Origin: Micrococcus sp. EYE_212
GTDB taxonomy: Bacteria > Actinomycetota > Actinomycetes > Actinomycetales > Micrococcaceae
DNA: 44,284 bases
Direction of reading: 5' to 3'
Assembly (NCBI RefSeq): GCF_023147585.1
Contig: NZ_JAHXOZ010000018.1
Location: 1-44,284 of the forward strand
Below the pieces are notes generated by a model that saw only the letters and a list, made by a program, of their open reading frames with translations, was not told the DNA's origin and ran no database searches. Position 1 is the stretch's first letter. Every line of letters begins with the position of its first letter. The translations under genes and the position numbers were made by a program. Below, piece by piece: positions 1 through 7,959 of the stretch.

Positions 1-127
1 CGACTCGTACAAGTCCACCGCCCGCTGCCGGAACCCGTCCGTGTAGTTCTTCCTAGCCATCCCTTGGATTCTCGCTTCCCCATCATCGTGCTGGAATCAG
101 CGTGTCCAAGATCAGGGGTCAAGCGCC
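1..127 (-). mobile_element. IS3-family element, left end with first 20 codons of orfA (partial)
   Basis: This is the left terminus of an IS3-family insertion sequence running off the window start. On the minus strand from base 60 it reads MARKNYTDGFRQRAVDLYES, the start of an IS3-type OrfA (helix-turn-helix protein of the transposase). The segment is an exact inverted copy of 44158-44284. The likely IS terminus is TGACCCCTGATCTTGGACA, ending at base 121; six further bases are also shared, so the exact boundary is uncertain. Identity of both ends suggests the assembly stopped at a multicopy IS. Confidence 0.85.
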
Positions 128-558
128 GACCGCGAAGCAACACGCCGGGGCCAGCCATCAGCACATGTACCGTGGCATCTTGAACCGCGAGTTCAATTCC
201 GGCTACTGGGCCGTCACGGGTTGCGAGCCCGTGGCGGCTCAGTGCTGTTTCGCTGCCAGAAAGCTTGAATCGAGATTCAGGCTTCGTGACACGAGAAACA
301 CTACATGCAGGATGTGAGGACAGACCCCTTCCCTACATGTAGTAGTCACACCTATGTAGTTGTCTGTCCACAGCCACTCAACGCATTACCCACAAGAGGA
401 TGCATTAGGAACTGGTGTGTTCACGCGCGATACGCGAGAGACCTGGGCGGCTGTCCACAACTAGGGGAGACCTGAAGAGGTGGTTTCCCCAATGCTGGTG
501 TGAAATTCCCCCTGTCGCACAGCGGCGTGTCTGAACCCGCCAGACCACAACATCTAGG
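128..558. other. Intergenic stretch without a recognisable gene
   Basis: No convincing coding sequence is seen between the IS3 end and the IS481 element. The short ORF readable across it on the plus strand begins inside the IS3 end and has no family signature. The stretch holds an 8-bp inverted repeat (GGACAGAC at 318-325, GTCTGTCC at 362-369) enclosing the palindrome CTACATGTAG (333-342) and the related CTATGTAG (352-359). These could be a regulatory or recombination site, but nothing in the sequence decides this. Confidence 0.5.
318..369. repeat. Inverted repeat enclosing a CTACATGTAG palindrome
   Basis: Arms GGACAGAC (318-325) and GTCTGTCC (362-369) are perfect. The 36-bp centre holds the perfect decamer palindrome CTACATGTAG and a second CTATGTAG. 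The composition is less GC-rich than the surroundings. Function unknown. Confidence 0.5.
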
Positions 559-1669
559 TGTGATGTCCAGGGACGTTGTTTCGGCGACACGGCCGTGAGG
601 AGCTGAGAGGCGAGGGCCTCTGGTTGTGAAGTGGAGCTGTTGAGTTCAACCGCTTCACAAGACCTGGAGGCCCTCGTGTCCCACGCTAACGCTGCCCTGA
701 CCCCACGCGCACGACTCCGCCTGGCGCGCCTGATCGTCGAGGATCACTGGCCGCCATCAGTCGCGGCGAAGATGTTCATGGTCTCGCCTGTCACCGCCCG
801 GAAATGGGCGGCGAGGTTCCGTGCCGAGGGCTCGGCAGGGATGGTCGATCGTTCGAGTCGGCCGCGGTCGATGCCGACGAAGACGCCGCTGCCGGTGGTC
901 AAGCGGATCGTGAAGCGGCGGTGGCGGAGTCGCCTGGGACCGGTCCAGATCGCTGGCGAACTCGGCCTGCCCGCCTCGACCGTCCACGCGGTGCTGGTTC
1001 GATGCCGGATCAGCAGACTCAGCCATATCGACCGGGTCGACGGTGAGCCGATCCGCCGGTACGAACATAACTATCCCGGCTCGCTGATCCACGTCGATGT
1101 CACGAAGTTCGGCAACATCCCCGACGGCGGTGGTTGGCGCTTCGTCGGCCGCGTCCAGGGCGAACGTAACCGGGAGGCCACTGCCACCCGCCTGCGGAGC
1201 CGGAACAACCGCTACGAGCCTCGCCTGGGCACCGCGTTCGTCCACACCGTCATCGATGATCACTCCCGCGTCGCTTACGCCGAGATCTGCTCGGACGAGA
1301 AAGCCGCAACAGCGATCGAGGTCCTGCGCCGCGCCGTGACCTGGTTCGCAGCCCGCGGTGTCAGCGTCGAACGCGTCCTCTCAGACAACGGCTCGGCCTA
1401 CAAGTCATACGCCTGGCGCGACGCCTGCGCAGAACTTGGGATCACGGCGAAGAAGACCCGCCCCTACCGACCACAAACGAACGGGAAGATTGAGCGCTTC
1501 CACCGCACGCTCGCCGACGGCTGGGCATACGCCCGCTTCTACGGATCCGAATCCGAACGCCGATCCGCGTTACCCGGCTGGCTCCACTTCTACAATCATC
1601 ACAGGCACCACTCCGCGATCGGAGCCCCACCCATCAGCAGAATCGACAACAACCTGCCTGGACATCACA
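559..1669 (+). mobile_element. Complete IS481-family insertion sequence with 6-bp CTAG target duplication
   Basis: Terminal inverted repeats begin TGTGATGTCCAGG on the left (559-571) and are mirrored by CCTGGACATCACA at 1657-1669. Both ends are flanked by the same hexamer TCTAGG (553-558 and 1670-1675). This fits the NCTAGN target duplication known for IS481-type elements. The right duplication overlaps the left end of the neighbouring IS5-family element, so the IS481 landed in the CTAG made at that IS5 junction and is the younger insertion. The 1111-bp length is normal for the family. Confidence 0.9.
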
Positions 1670-1674
1670 TCTAG
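676..1674 (+). CDS. IS481-family transposase
   Basis: DDE integrase-type transposase. Counting from GTG 676, an N-terminal helix-turn-helix region is followed by the catalytic core with Asp141 (HVDVTKFG), Asp237 (LSDNGSAY) and Glu273 (NGKIERFH). The second Asp and Glu are separated by the usual 35 residues. GTG 676 is preferred because GGAGG lies five bases upstream and the product then starts MSHANAALTP, as typical IS481 proteins do; GTG 631 would add 15 residues. The stop TAG (1672-1674) lies outside the element in the duplicated CTAG target, so the target site supplies translation termination. Appears intact. Confidence 0.92.
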   Translation: MSHANAALTPRARLRLARLIVEDHWPPSVAAKMFMVSPVTARKWAARFRAEGSAGMVDRSSRPRSMPTKTPLPVVKRIVKRRWRSRLGPVQIAGELGLPASTVHAVLVRCRISRLSHIDRVDGEPIRRYEHNYPGSLIHVDVTKFGNIPDGGGWRFVGRVQGERNREATATRLRSRNNRYEPRLGTAFVHTVIDDHSRVAYAEICSDEKAATAIEVLRRAVTWFAARGVSVERVLSDNGSAYKSYAWRDACAELGITAKKTRPYRPQTNGKIERFHRTLADGWAYARFYGSESERRSALPGWLHFYNHHRHHSAIGAPPISRIDNNLPGHHI

Positions 1675-2614
1675 GGCGTGTCTGAGAATGAATCCAGGGG
1701 CCGGATGACACCCTGGAGGACGTGTCTCGTTTCCAGATGCTCTCCGATGCCCAGTGGGAGCTGATCGCCCCGATGCTCCCAGCCAGGACGGGCCGACAGG
1801 GGCGGCCGTTCGCCGATGCCCGCACGATGGTGGAGGCGATCATCTACCGGTACCGGTGCGGGATCCCCTGGCGGGATCTGCCCGAGGTCTACGGGCCCTG
1901 GCAGAGAAGTGTGGACCTGGCATCGGCGCCTGGCCGCCGAGGGCACCTGGGACACGGTGCTGGCAAAGCTGACCGCCGCAGCGGACGCGGAAGGCCTCAT
2001 TGACTGGTCGGTCTCGGTGGACTCCACGATCGCCCGCGCGCATCAGCACGCGACGAACATCACCCGGCTCACAGGGGGCTGGATCGAATTACACGAATCT
2101 GCAGGATGAGCCTGCCGATCATGGCATCGGGCGCTCTCGGGGTGGGTTGAGCACGAAGATCCATCAGCTCGTGGACGGGGCGGGGCTGCCGTTGGTCAGC
2201 CTGATCACTCCAGGCCAGGCAGGGGACTCCCCGATGATGCTTCCTCTACTGGAAGAGCTGCGCGTGGCCCGGCCGGTGGGACGGCCTCGAACCCGCCCCG
2301 AGGCGGTACTGGACGACAAGGCCTACTCCTCCCGGGCGATCCGCACCCATCTGCGTGCCCGCCAGATCAAGGCGGTCATCCCTGAGCCGGCGGACCAGCA
2401 GGGCCACCGCAGACGCCGCGGCACCCGCGGCGGCCGACCCGTTGGCCTCGACGCGGCCGCCTATAAGGGCCGCAATGTGATCGAGCGCCACTACGCCCAC
2501 CTCAAGCAGTGGCGAGGCCTGGCGACCCGGTACGACAAGTACGCGATCGTCTACCGGGCTGCCGTGATCCTGAACGCGGTGATCGCGTGGTCCAAACTAT
2601 TGTCAGACACGCCC
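1674..2614 (+). mobile_element. IS5-family insertion sequence (copy 1), frame-disrupted transposase
   Basis: The inverted repeats GGGCGTGTCTGA (1674-1685) and TCAGACACGCCC (2603-2614) bound the element. It is flanked by CTA on the left and TAG on the right, consistent with insertion at CTAG as in the IS427-type branch of IS5. The same right end, as TCAGACGCGCCC with TAG, recurs at 5725-5739 in a decayed second copy. Its left end has been separated from its original flank by the IS481 insertion. Confidence 0.85.
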
Positions 2615-2617
2615 TAG
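1722..2617 (+). pseudogene. IS5-family transposase, split over three frames
   Basis: The first frame gives MSRFQMLSDAQWELIAPMLP and continues to the VYGPWQ motif near 1903. The next recognisable segment (VWTWHRRLAAEGTWD, then SVDSTIARAHQHAT with the first catalytic Asp) is one frame later from about 1905, so a one-base insertion near 1903-1908 is likely. The last segment (NYTNLQDEPADHGIGRSRGGLSTK through AAYKGRNVIERHYAHLKQWRG) is in the third frame from about 2085 to the stop at 2617. The decayed copy at 5013-5736 shows a similar second frame change. One shift could therefore be programmed, as some IS5 relatives do, but the first looks like a mutation. Confidence 0.75.
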
Positions 2618-2860
2618 ACGCATGGAGGTCCAGATCACGTCCCTGCAGCCATCCCAAGCTTCTAACGCGACTTCGACTGAGGCGCAGGCCCGCCCAGTAA
2701 AAAACTGAACTCGATTGATGTGCACCGGCCGTACGCTTTCACTGCATATCAGACGCCAAAGACCCTGTTCTGGCAACAGATCAATAGAATCAGCGCCGAG
2801 ACCACCGCTCACGCTGGCTCTGCCTAGGTAGCGCATTTGGTACTGGTCAAGCAACCCCCT

Positions 2861-3865
2861 CTATGCAAGCAGCTCAGCCTCCAGGTCTTCAGCACTCGGC
2901 AGCTCTCCCCTGTCAACAATCGCTTGGGCCGTGGAATGAAGAATCGACCAGCAGGCTGACCACGCCTGCCGATTCGCATCGGTCGGCTCAGAGAGGTCGT
3001 GACCATGTGCAACTTTCGATCTAACCTTGTAGGCGTCCTTGGCCTGCTTGAAGCGACGCACCCGGTCCGTCGAGTCCAATTGCGCAAGGTAGAGCGCGAG
3101 CCGAAAAGAGAGCTCGGCATGAATGGTCGGGAAGAGCGCTTCCAAACCAGTCCACATCTGCAAGATCCCCTGTCCGAGGTTGGCGATCTCAGGCGCGGTC
3201 AGGGCAGCGTCTTCGAGCACACGAAGTCGTGGGGTCTCTGCTAGCAGGCCGACCCAGACTTCCGCGGCCCGAGCCGCCGCAGAGAGAGTAGCAAAGTCTA
3301 CTGATCGCTTCGCGTCATCAGGCGAAATTACGACCCTGCCACCGCGAACGCCGGCCAACCACACCGTTTCCTTTCCGGAAGCCAGAGCGCTGGCGCGCGC
3401 ATGGCGCGGGTCGGTCTGATCGTCAGCGGACCGCTTGATTTCAGAAAAGTCATTGATCGAGTGGGTGGAGATCGTCGGGGTAGACATGGGCGCGACGTAG
3501 TTGGCCGCGAGAAACAGTCGTAGCGCCCGCACAAGACGAACTGCTTCAGATACGCCGTTGGCCTCGACAGCAAATTCCAGATTCACTTCCCTCGCCGCCA
3601 GATCAGCAAACTGGTATGGGACCTTCAAATTGTGTTCTATTGAAAGTAAAGCCCAGTCCCAGATGCCGACCCCCCATCTGCGCGGCACGAGCCGGAAGGG
3701 GCCGGCCTCGACCGAGGCCGAGACCTGGTCAGGAACTAGCCCCTGGGCCATGAAGTAGTAGGTGGACACTATGCAACTCTCCCCTATCGTCCGGGCGACG
3801 ATCCACTGCGAAGTCAACATTGCTGCCAACTCCGCGAACGGGTCTGCCCTGAGTTTGGTTGACAC
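2861..3865 (-). CDS. Apea-like HEPN domain protein, start inside an IS end
   Basis: The 334-aa protein has a C-terminal HEPN fold region (about residues 225-320). It carries the Rx4H motif R282-SKVA-H287 followed by G, preceded by MWTGLEALFP and LSFRLALYLA, as in Apea-like HEPN domains. HEPN proteins with this motif are commonly metal-independent RNases in toxin-antitoxin or abortive-infection systems; activity here is inferred. The N-terminal half is unrecognised. GTG 3865 and the first five codons lie in the terminal repeat of the adjoining decayed IS3 element. Either the IS truncated the 5' end or the native start is Met16 (ATG 3820). No antitoxin partner is visible. Base composition is lower in G+C than the plasmid backbone, suggesting separate acquisition. 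Confidence 0.7.
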   Translation of the reverse strand: MSTKLRADPFAELAAMLTSQWIVARTIGESCIVSTYYFMAQGLVPDQVSASVEAGPFRLVPRRWGVGIWDWALLSIEHNLKVPYQFADLAAREVNLEFAVEANGVSEAVRLVRALRLFLAANYVAPMSTPTISTHSINDFSEIKRSADDQTDPRHARASALASGKETVWLAGVRGGRVVISPDDAKRSVDFATLSAAARAAEVWVGLLAETPRLRVLEDAALTAPEIANLGQGILQMWTGLEALFPTIHAELSFRLALYLAQLDSTDRVRRFKQAKDAYKVRSKVAHGHDLSEPTDANRQAWSACWSILHSTAQAIVDRGELPSAEDLEAELLA

Positions 3866-3868
3866 GGG

Positions 3869-4650
3869 TTAGCAGGCGGCGGCAGCCGCCTGGACTGATT
3901 GAACCATCTCGAACTCGGCGGGGGTGAGCCTCACGAGACGGGCCTGCCTGCGACGGCCGTGATAGGTCCGCTCGATCCAGCTCACGATCGCGAGCCGGAG
4001 CTGGGCGAAGGAGTCCCAGCGACGCCGGTTCAGCACGTTCTTCTGCAACAGCGCGAAGAAGGACTCCATCGCCGCCGTGTCCCCTCGGGCACGTCACTGA
4101 TCTTCCTCGCCCAGTCCTTGTTGGCCATCGCCCATACCTCCAGTGATTCTGGGGGTGTTGCGACGACCGATTGAATCCACCCGTCGGTGATGAAAGCGAC
4201 GTAGCAGAACCCCGAGATCGTGCGCACGTAGGTGATGTCTGCGACCCAGAGCCGGTGTGGGCGCTCGGCAGTGAAGCGGCGCTCGACGAGGTCAGGACGA
4301 GCATCCGGCTCACCTGCCGGCCTCGTGGTGATCGGCTTACGGCCGCGCCGAACCCCTTCCACGCCGGCGAGCTTCATCAGGCGGGCGACCTGGTCCCGGC
4401 CGATCTCCCACCCGACGCGGGCCATCGCGTGGTGCATCTTCCGGACGCCGTAGACGCTGTAGTTCTCGGCGTGGATCCGGCGGAGTTCCTCCACGAGGAT
4501 CTCGTCCCGCAGCGTTCTCGAAGACCTGGGGCGTGTCTTCGCGGCACGGTAGGCCCGGGAGGTGATGAACCCACACTCTGTCGCACGCAGGGTGCGGCAG
4601 ATGGCCTCGACCCCGAACTGATCGCGGTGTTCGTCGATGAACGCGATCAT
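3869..4650 (-). pseudogene. IS3-family OrfB, internally deleted and frameshifted
   Basis: The intact part from ATG 4650 covers the HTH_21-like region (EELRRIHAENYSVYGVRKMHH) and the first catalytic aspartate context (RLWVADITYVR). After FITDGW near 4170 the expected integrase core with the second Asp is missing or scrambled. Around 4085 the reading changes frame, giving AAMESFFALLQKNVLNRRRW with the final Glu and the normal C-terminus to 3869. That C-terminus closely resembles the intact IS3 at 40142-41026. The element cannot move by itself. Confidence 0.75.
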
Positions 4651-4967
4651 CTCGTCGTGGGGCGGTCGAGTTCCGCTGCGAAAAAAGCCGAGGCCTTGCG
4701 CAGGATCTCGTTCGCGCGGCGCAGCTCGAGGTTCTCCCGGCGCAGCCGGCGCATCTCTTCAAACTCGTCAGTGCTCACACCGGGGGTCTCGCCTCGGTCG
4801 ACACGGCTTTGCTTCTACCAGTTCCGCAGGGTGTGGGGTGAGATCCCGCCGAGGGCTTCGCCCACGGCCGCGCAGGCGGCCCAACCGGAGCACTGCTCGG
4901 CGCGGATGCGCTCCTCGATGAGCTGCAAGGCCTTCGCCTTGAACTCGGGGCTGTACTTCTGGGGCAT
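4651..4967 (-). pseudogene. IS3-family OrfA with in-frame stop
   Basis: Starts at ATG 4967 (MPQKYSPEFKAKALQLIEER) behind GGAGGAT. Codon 51 is TAG (4815-4817), directly after the HTH region ending HTLRNW. The same frame then continues through the leucine-zipper-like segment [19 protein letters not shown] to a stop overlapping the orfB start. A TTTTTTC slippery run near 4680 would be the normal site for the -1 programmed frameshift to OrfB. The nonsense codon should abolish OrfA and the OrfAB fusion. Confidence 0.75.
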
Positions 4968-5012
4968 GGTCCGATCCTCCTTGAGGAAGTAGGTTGGAAC
5001 GAAACCCAGGGC

Positions 5013-5736
5013 GCTTCAGTGTGGGCCCGATGCCGGCGCATGACCGCCGAGGGCACCTGGGACATGGTCTTGGTCAAGCACCCCGCGGCCGCTGACTCCC
5101 AGGCGCTGGAGGACCGGTCTGTTTGAAATGGACTCCACGACCGCCCGCACCCACCAGCACGCCACGAACACCAGGCGCCACACTTCGGGGCTGGATCGAG
5201 CTACACGAATCCGCTGGATGAGCCCGCCGACCATGGGATCGGCCGCTCCCGGGGCGGGCTGAGCACGACAATCCACCAGCCCGTCGACGGGCCCGGGCCG
5301 CCACTGGCCAGCCTGACCACCCCTGGCCAGGTGAGGGGATTCCCCGATGCTGCTGCCCCTGCTGGGCCAGCTGCGCGGGGGCCGGCCGACGGGCCGGACC
5401 CGGACCCGCCCGGAGGCGGTTTTCGGGGGGGGGGGGGGACAAGGCGTACTCCTCCCGCCCGATCCGCGCCCACCTTCGCGCCCGAGGGATCAAGGCCGTC
5501 ATCCCCGAGCCGGCGGACCAGCCAAGGCCACCGCCGGCGTCGTGGTTCCAGCGGCGGCCGCCCCGTCGGCCTCGACGCGGAGACCTACAAGGGGCGCAAC
5601 GTGATCGAGCCCAGTACGCCCACCTGAAGCACTGACGGGGCCTGGCCACCCCGTACGCCAAGTACGGGTCGTCTACCGTGCCGCCGTGGTGTTGAACGCG
5701 GTCCTGACATGGTCGAAGCGATTGTCAGACGCGCCC
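5013..5736 (+). mobile_element. Remnant of a second IS5-family copy, left half deleted
   Basis: The sequence is clearly homologous to 1911-2614 of copy 1 (same order of HQHAT-, DEPADHGIGRSRGG-, AYKGRN- type segments) but with many indels and substitutions and no open frame. Its left half is missing at the junction with the decayed IS3. The right end TCAGACGCGCCC (5725-5736) is retained. A run of 14 G (5425-5438) replaces the region corresponding to TACTGGAC in copy 1; it is either a slippage mutation or a read error. Confidence 0.8.
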
Positions 5737-6008
5737 TAGCCGTGCGTGCGCCCGTAGGGGGCGCGCCAGGCCGATTCTTCTGCCCGAATGCGGGTGACCC
5801 ACCCAGCGGGCACCCATGCCTGCAACCGTTCGGTGCTGGGCGGCTCCTCCCAGGCGATCAGCACATGGGTGCTCGACCAGCGGGCAGCCATCGCATCGAC
5901 CCGTCCCCGGTCGGGGAGCATGACCCGCACGTAGGGGGCGTCCTGGTAGAGCGCGGAGTGGACCTCCTCGGGGCTGCGGAAGGCCGGCGGCTCGTAGACC
6001 GGGATCAC
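5736..6008 (-). pseudogene. Small gene of unknown function, 3' end cut by IS5
   Basis: GTG 6008 overlaps the stop of the upstream DUF4145 gene (GTGA), so it is the last member of the operon starting at 10808. It encodes 90 residues (MIPVYEPPAFRSPEEVHSAL...), rich in Trp, Pro and charged residues, without a recognised domain. The stop TAG (5736-5738) is formed exactly at the CTAG junction with the IS5 remnant, so the natural C-terminus has been lost. The truncated product may still be made. Confidence 0.55.
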
Positions 6009-6718
6009 GATGCCGCGCGCGGGCCGCGGGCGGCGTCGTGGCGAGCCTTGCGGGCCGCGCGCATGCTGGCCTTCTGGGCCGGCTGCTCGTAGAGGACGAA
6101 GGCGGCCTCCCAGAGCAGCTCGGCGACGTCGGCGATCTCCTCGGCGGCGTACTGCACGCCGGCATGGATGCTGTCGTTGCCCACGACGCGGGACTCGTGC
6201 AGGTCCTCCAGCACCTCGGCGTCCAGCCGCGGGGTCAGGCTGTTGATCTTGGCCTTGAGGTCCCGGCCGGTGCCGCCCTGGTCCTTGACCATCTCCTCGG
6301 TAGCCGCCCGGTAGAGCACGCCAGCGGCGCGCAGAGCTCCCGCGCTCTCACACAGGCTGGCCTCCCGGTAGAGCGAGCGCATCTTCTCCGGCGCCTCCTC
6401 GGGCAGGTGGCGGACCGCGGCGAGCGGGTAGACCAGCGTGCGGGAGAGCCGGCGTGGCTCCGTGCCTTCATCCCACTGGTGCTCGGACCATGTGTCCATG
6501 ACGGTGACGGGCTGCTCGCAGTGGTGGCACTGCATCACCACGATCTCTCGCGCCCCCGAAGTCGGCGGCGGAGAGTCGTTCGTCGGCGAGGGCCGGTACG
6601 GCTCCTCGTCGAGATGCGCGTACCTCGGGTAGATCTCGATACGGGACTCAGGGTCCATGGCCGCGTAGGCCTGGCAGTGCGGGCAGACGCCGGCCATGTT
6701 CTCGAAGAGGTACTCCAT
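6005..6718 (-). CDS. DUF4145-type (HEPN-like) protein with N-terminal zinc-ribbon cysteines
   Basis: The 237-aa protein has two CxxC/CxxC-like pairs (CPHC near residue 12, CHHC near residue 65) that could bind zinc. A helical C-terminal part (about 110-200) matches the DUF4145 pattern: LYREASLCESAGALRAAGVLYRAA followed by R177-VVGNDSI-H185. DUF4145 belongs to the HEPN superfamily, but the R-to-H spacing here is longer than the Rx4-6H nuclease motif, so activity is doubtful. The gene lies 9 bases downstream of the AlpA-like gene and overlaps the next gene by four bases, so it is co-expressed. The role on the plasmid is unknown. Confidence 0.65.
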   Translation of the reverse strand: MEYLFENMAGVCPHCQAYAAMDPESRIEIYPRYAHLDEEPYRPSPTNDSPPPTSGAREIVVMQCHHCEQPVTVMDTWSEHQWDEGTEPRRLSRTLVYPLAAVRHLPEEAPEKMRSLYREASLCESAGALRAAGVLYRAATEEMVKDQGGTGRDLKAKINSLTPRLDAEVLEDLHESRVVGNDSIHAGVQYAAEEIADVAELLWEAAFVLYEQPAQKASMRAARKARHDAARGPRAAS

Positions 6719-6727
6719 GGCCGCAGT

Positions 6728-7189
6728 TTAGGAGCGGGTCTGCGTGCCCTTCTCGCGCTGGGCCACACGGGCGCTGCGCAGGGCCCGGGGTCGCGGGGAG
6801 GTCTCGTGCTTGAAGGCCAAGTAGTCGACGACGTCGGCCTCGCACCAGAGCCGGCCGCGGGTGACCGGCTCGGGGAACTGGCGGTCGCGCTGGCGCAGGG
6901 AGCGGGCCGAGCGCTCTCCCACGCCCAGCAGCTCATTGACGCGGGCCTCGGCGACCAGGCCGATCACACGGGGGTCCAGGCCGGCATCGTGGAGCTGCTC
7001 GGCCGCAGCCGCCACGCGGTGGCGCACGGCGGTGGTGGCCGCCTCGTAGGAGTTGGCCCCGGCCGCGCGGGCGAGGATGTCCAGCAGTGCTGCGGGGGGC
7101 CGGTAGGGGCCCTGGTGTGCGTGGGGGTCCAGGGCCTCGTCCCACCGGCGTGCCGGCGGGGCCGGCTTCTCGTGCTGATTCATCCCCAT
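6728..7189 (-). CDS. AlpA/excisionase-like helix-turn-helix protein
   Basis: The 153-aa product has a C-terminal winged helix-turn-helix of the MerR/AlpA type: VNELLGVGERSARSLRQRD, then FPEPVTRGRLWCEADVVDYLA, the usual FP.P...G...W...V..WL pattern. Such proteins bind DNA as regulators or excisionase-like architectural factors. ATG 7189 follows GAGGAGG by about nine bases; ATG 7183 is an alternative. The start overlaps the 3' end of the upstream HTH gene, indicating translational coupling. Target sites are not evident. Confidence 0.65.
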   Translation of the reverse strand: MGMNQHEKPAPPARRWDEALDPHAHQGPYRPPAALLDILARAAGANSYEAATTAVRHRVAAAAEQLHDAGLDPRVIGLVAEARVNELLGVGERSARSLRQRDRQFPEPVTRGRLWCEADVVDYLAFKHETSPRPRALRSARVAQREKGTQTRS

Positions 7190-7959
7190 CGGGTGCGTCC
7201 TCCTCGTCGTCCCCACCGGCGGGCGCCGGCCTCATCCTGGGCCACGCGTTCCTCCTTGGAGCGCACGGCGTTGAAGCTGGTCACGGACAGTCCCACCAGC
7301 TGGCCCTGCGTGACGGCGTCGCGGGCGTAGCGGTCGCCCATCTGGGAGGCGATCCATCCGCCCATGTCCCCGCCGTTGCGGTCGCGCACGTCGGAGACGA
7401 CGTCGGCGGCCAGGTAGCCGCCCTTGGAGCCGACGTCGAAGGTGCGGGTGCGGCCGCCGCCGATGTCCACGGTGGCGCGGATGTGCACGCGCTTGTCCTG
7501 GTGGCGGGCGCCGCGGGCGACGTTGACGATGGACATGCGGGCCGCGTGCAGGCCGGCCCCGCGCTCGGGCGATCCGACGGTCTTGGGCAGCTGGATCCGC
7601 ACGATGCGGTTGCCGTCGGGCAGGTGGGTGGTCGTGGTGGAGTGGCGGGTCAGGGAGGGCCCGCGCCGGGTGTCCTTGGGGACCACGGTGGGCTTCTTGG
7701 CACCTCGCTTGGCTCGCACGGGCACGATCTTGCCGGCCGCGTTGCGCCGGCGCCGGGGTGCCTTGGAGACGGCGCCGGTCTCGTGTAGCTCGGTCAGCGC
7801 GTCCCGGTAGGACTCGCCCGAGGTCTCCCCGCGGGCGATCTTCTGCATCATGCGCGGGGAGCGGTTCATGGCCGCACCGAGTTCGGCCCAGGTGAGTCCG
7901 TAGGCCGAGCGCACCCGGGTGACGAGCTCGGCGGGGCTCAGCTGTGCCGGGTCACTCAC
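7180..7959 (-). CDS. HTH protein coupled to the polymerase-like gene
   Basis: The 259-aa product starts at GTG 7959, overlapping the stop of the polymerase-like gene by eight bases (GTGAGTGA). N-terminal residues about 10-45 (YGLTWAELGAAMNRSPRMMQKIARG) look like an XRE-type helix-turn-helix. A very basic linker (about 70-100) precedes an unrecognised domain with GRTRTFDVGSKGGYLAADVVSDV. The tight coupling suggests it acts with the polymerase-like protein, perhaps as a DNA-binding or priming partner; that is inference. It could alternatively be the operon's regulator. Confidence 0.55.
   Translation of the reverse strand: MSDPAQLSPAELVTRVRSAYGLTWAELGAAMNRSPRMMQKIARGETSGESYRDALTELHETGAVSKAPRRRRNAAGKIVPVRAKRGAKKPTVVPKDTRRGPSLTRHSTTTTHLPDGNRIVRIQLPKTVGSPERGAGLHAARMSIVNVARGARHQDKRVHIRATVDIGGGRTRTFDVGSKGGYLAADVVSDVRDRNGGDMGGWIASQMGDRYARDAVTQGQLVGLSVTSFNAVRSKEERVAQDEAGARRWGRRGGRTRWG

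Larger units (their letters stand above)
3850..5008 (-). mobile_element. Decayed IS3-family element
   Basis: The imperfect inverted ends TGAGTTTGGTTGACAC (from 3850) and GTTGGAACGAAACCCA (to 5008) bound a two-ORF IS3-type transposase on the minus strand. The flanking GCCC/GGGC also pair, so the exact ends may be four bases further out. No direct target duplication is visible. The right-hand neighbour is a half-deleted IS5 copy, which suggests a deletion adjacent to the IS. Confidence 0.75.

Noticed and set aside
102-317. 71-codon frame after the IS3 end
   Set aside because: Begins inside the IS terminus, lacks a ribosome-binding site and any family resemblance.
1674-5736. Active composite transposon formed by the two IS5 copies around the HEPN gene
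   Set aside because: Copy 2 lacks its left half and copy 1 transposase is frame-disrupted, so mobility as a unit is unlikely now, though it may have existed before.
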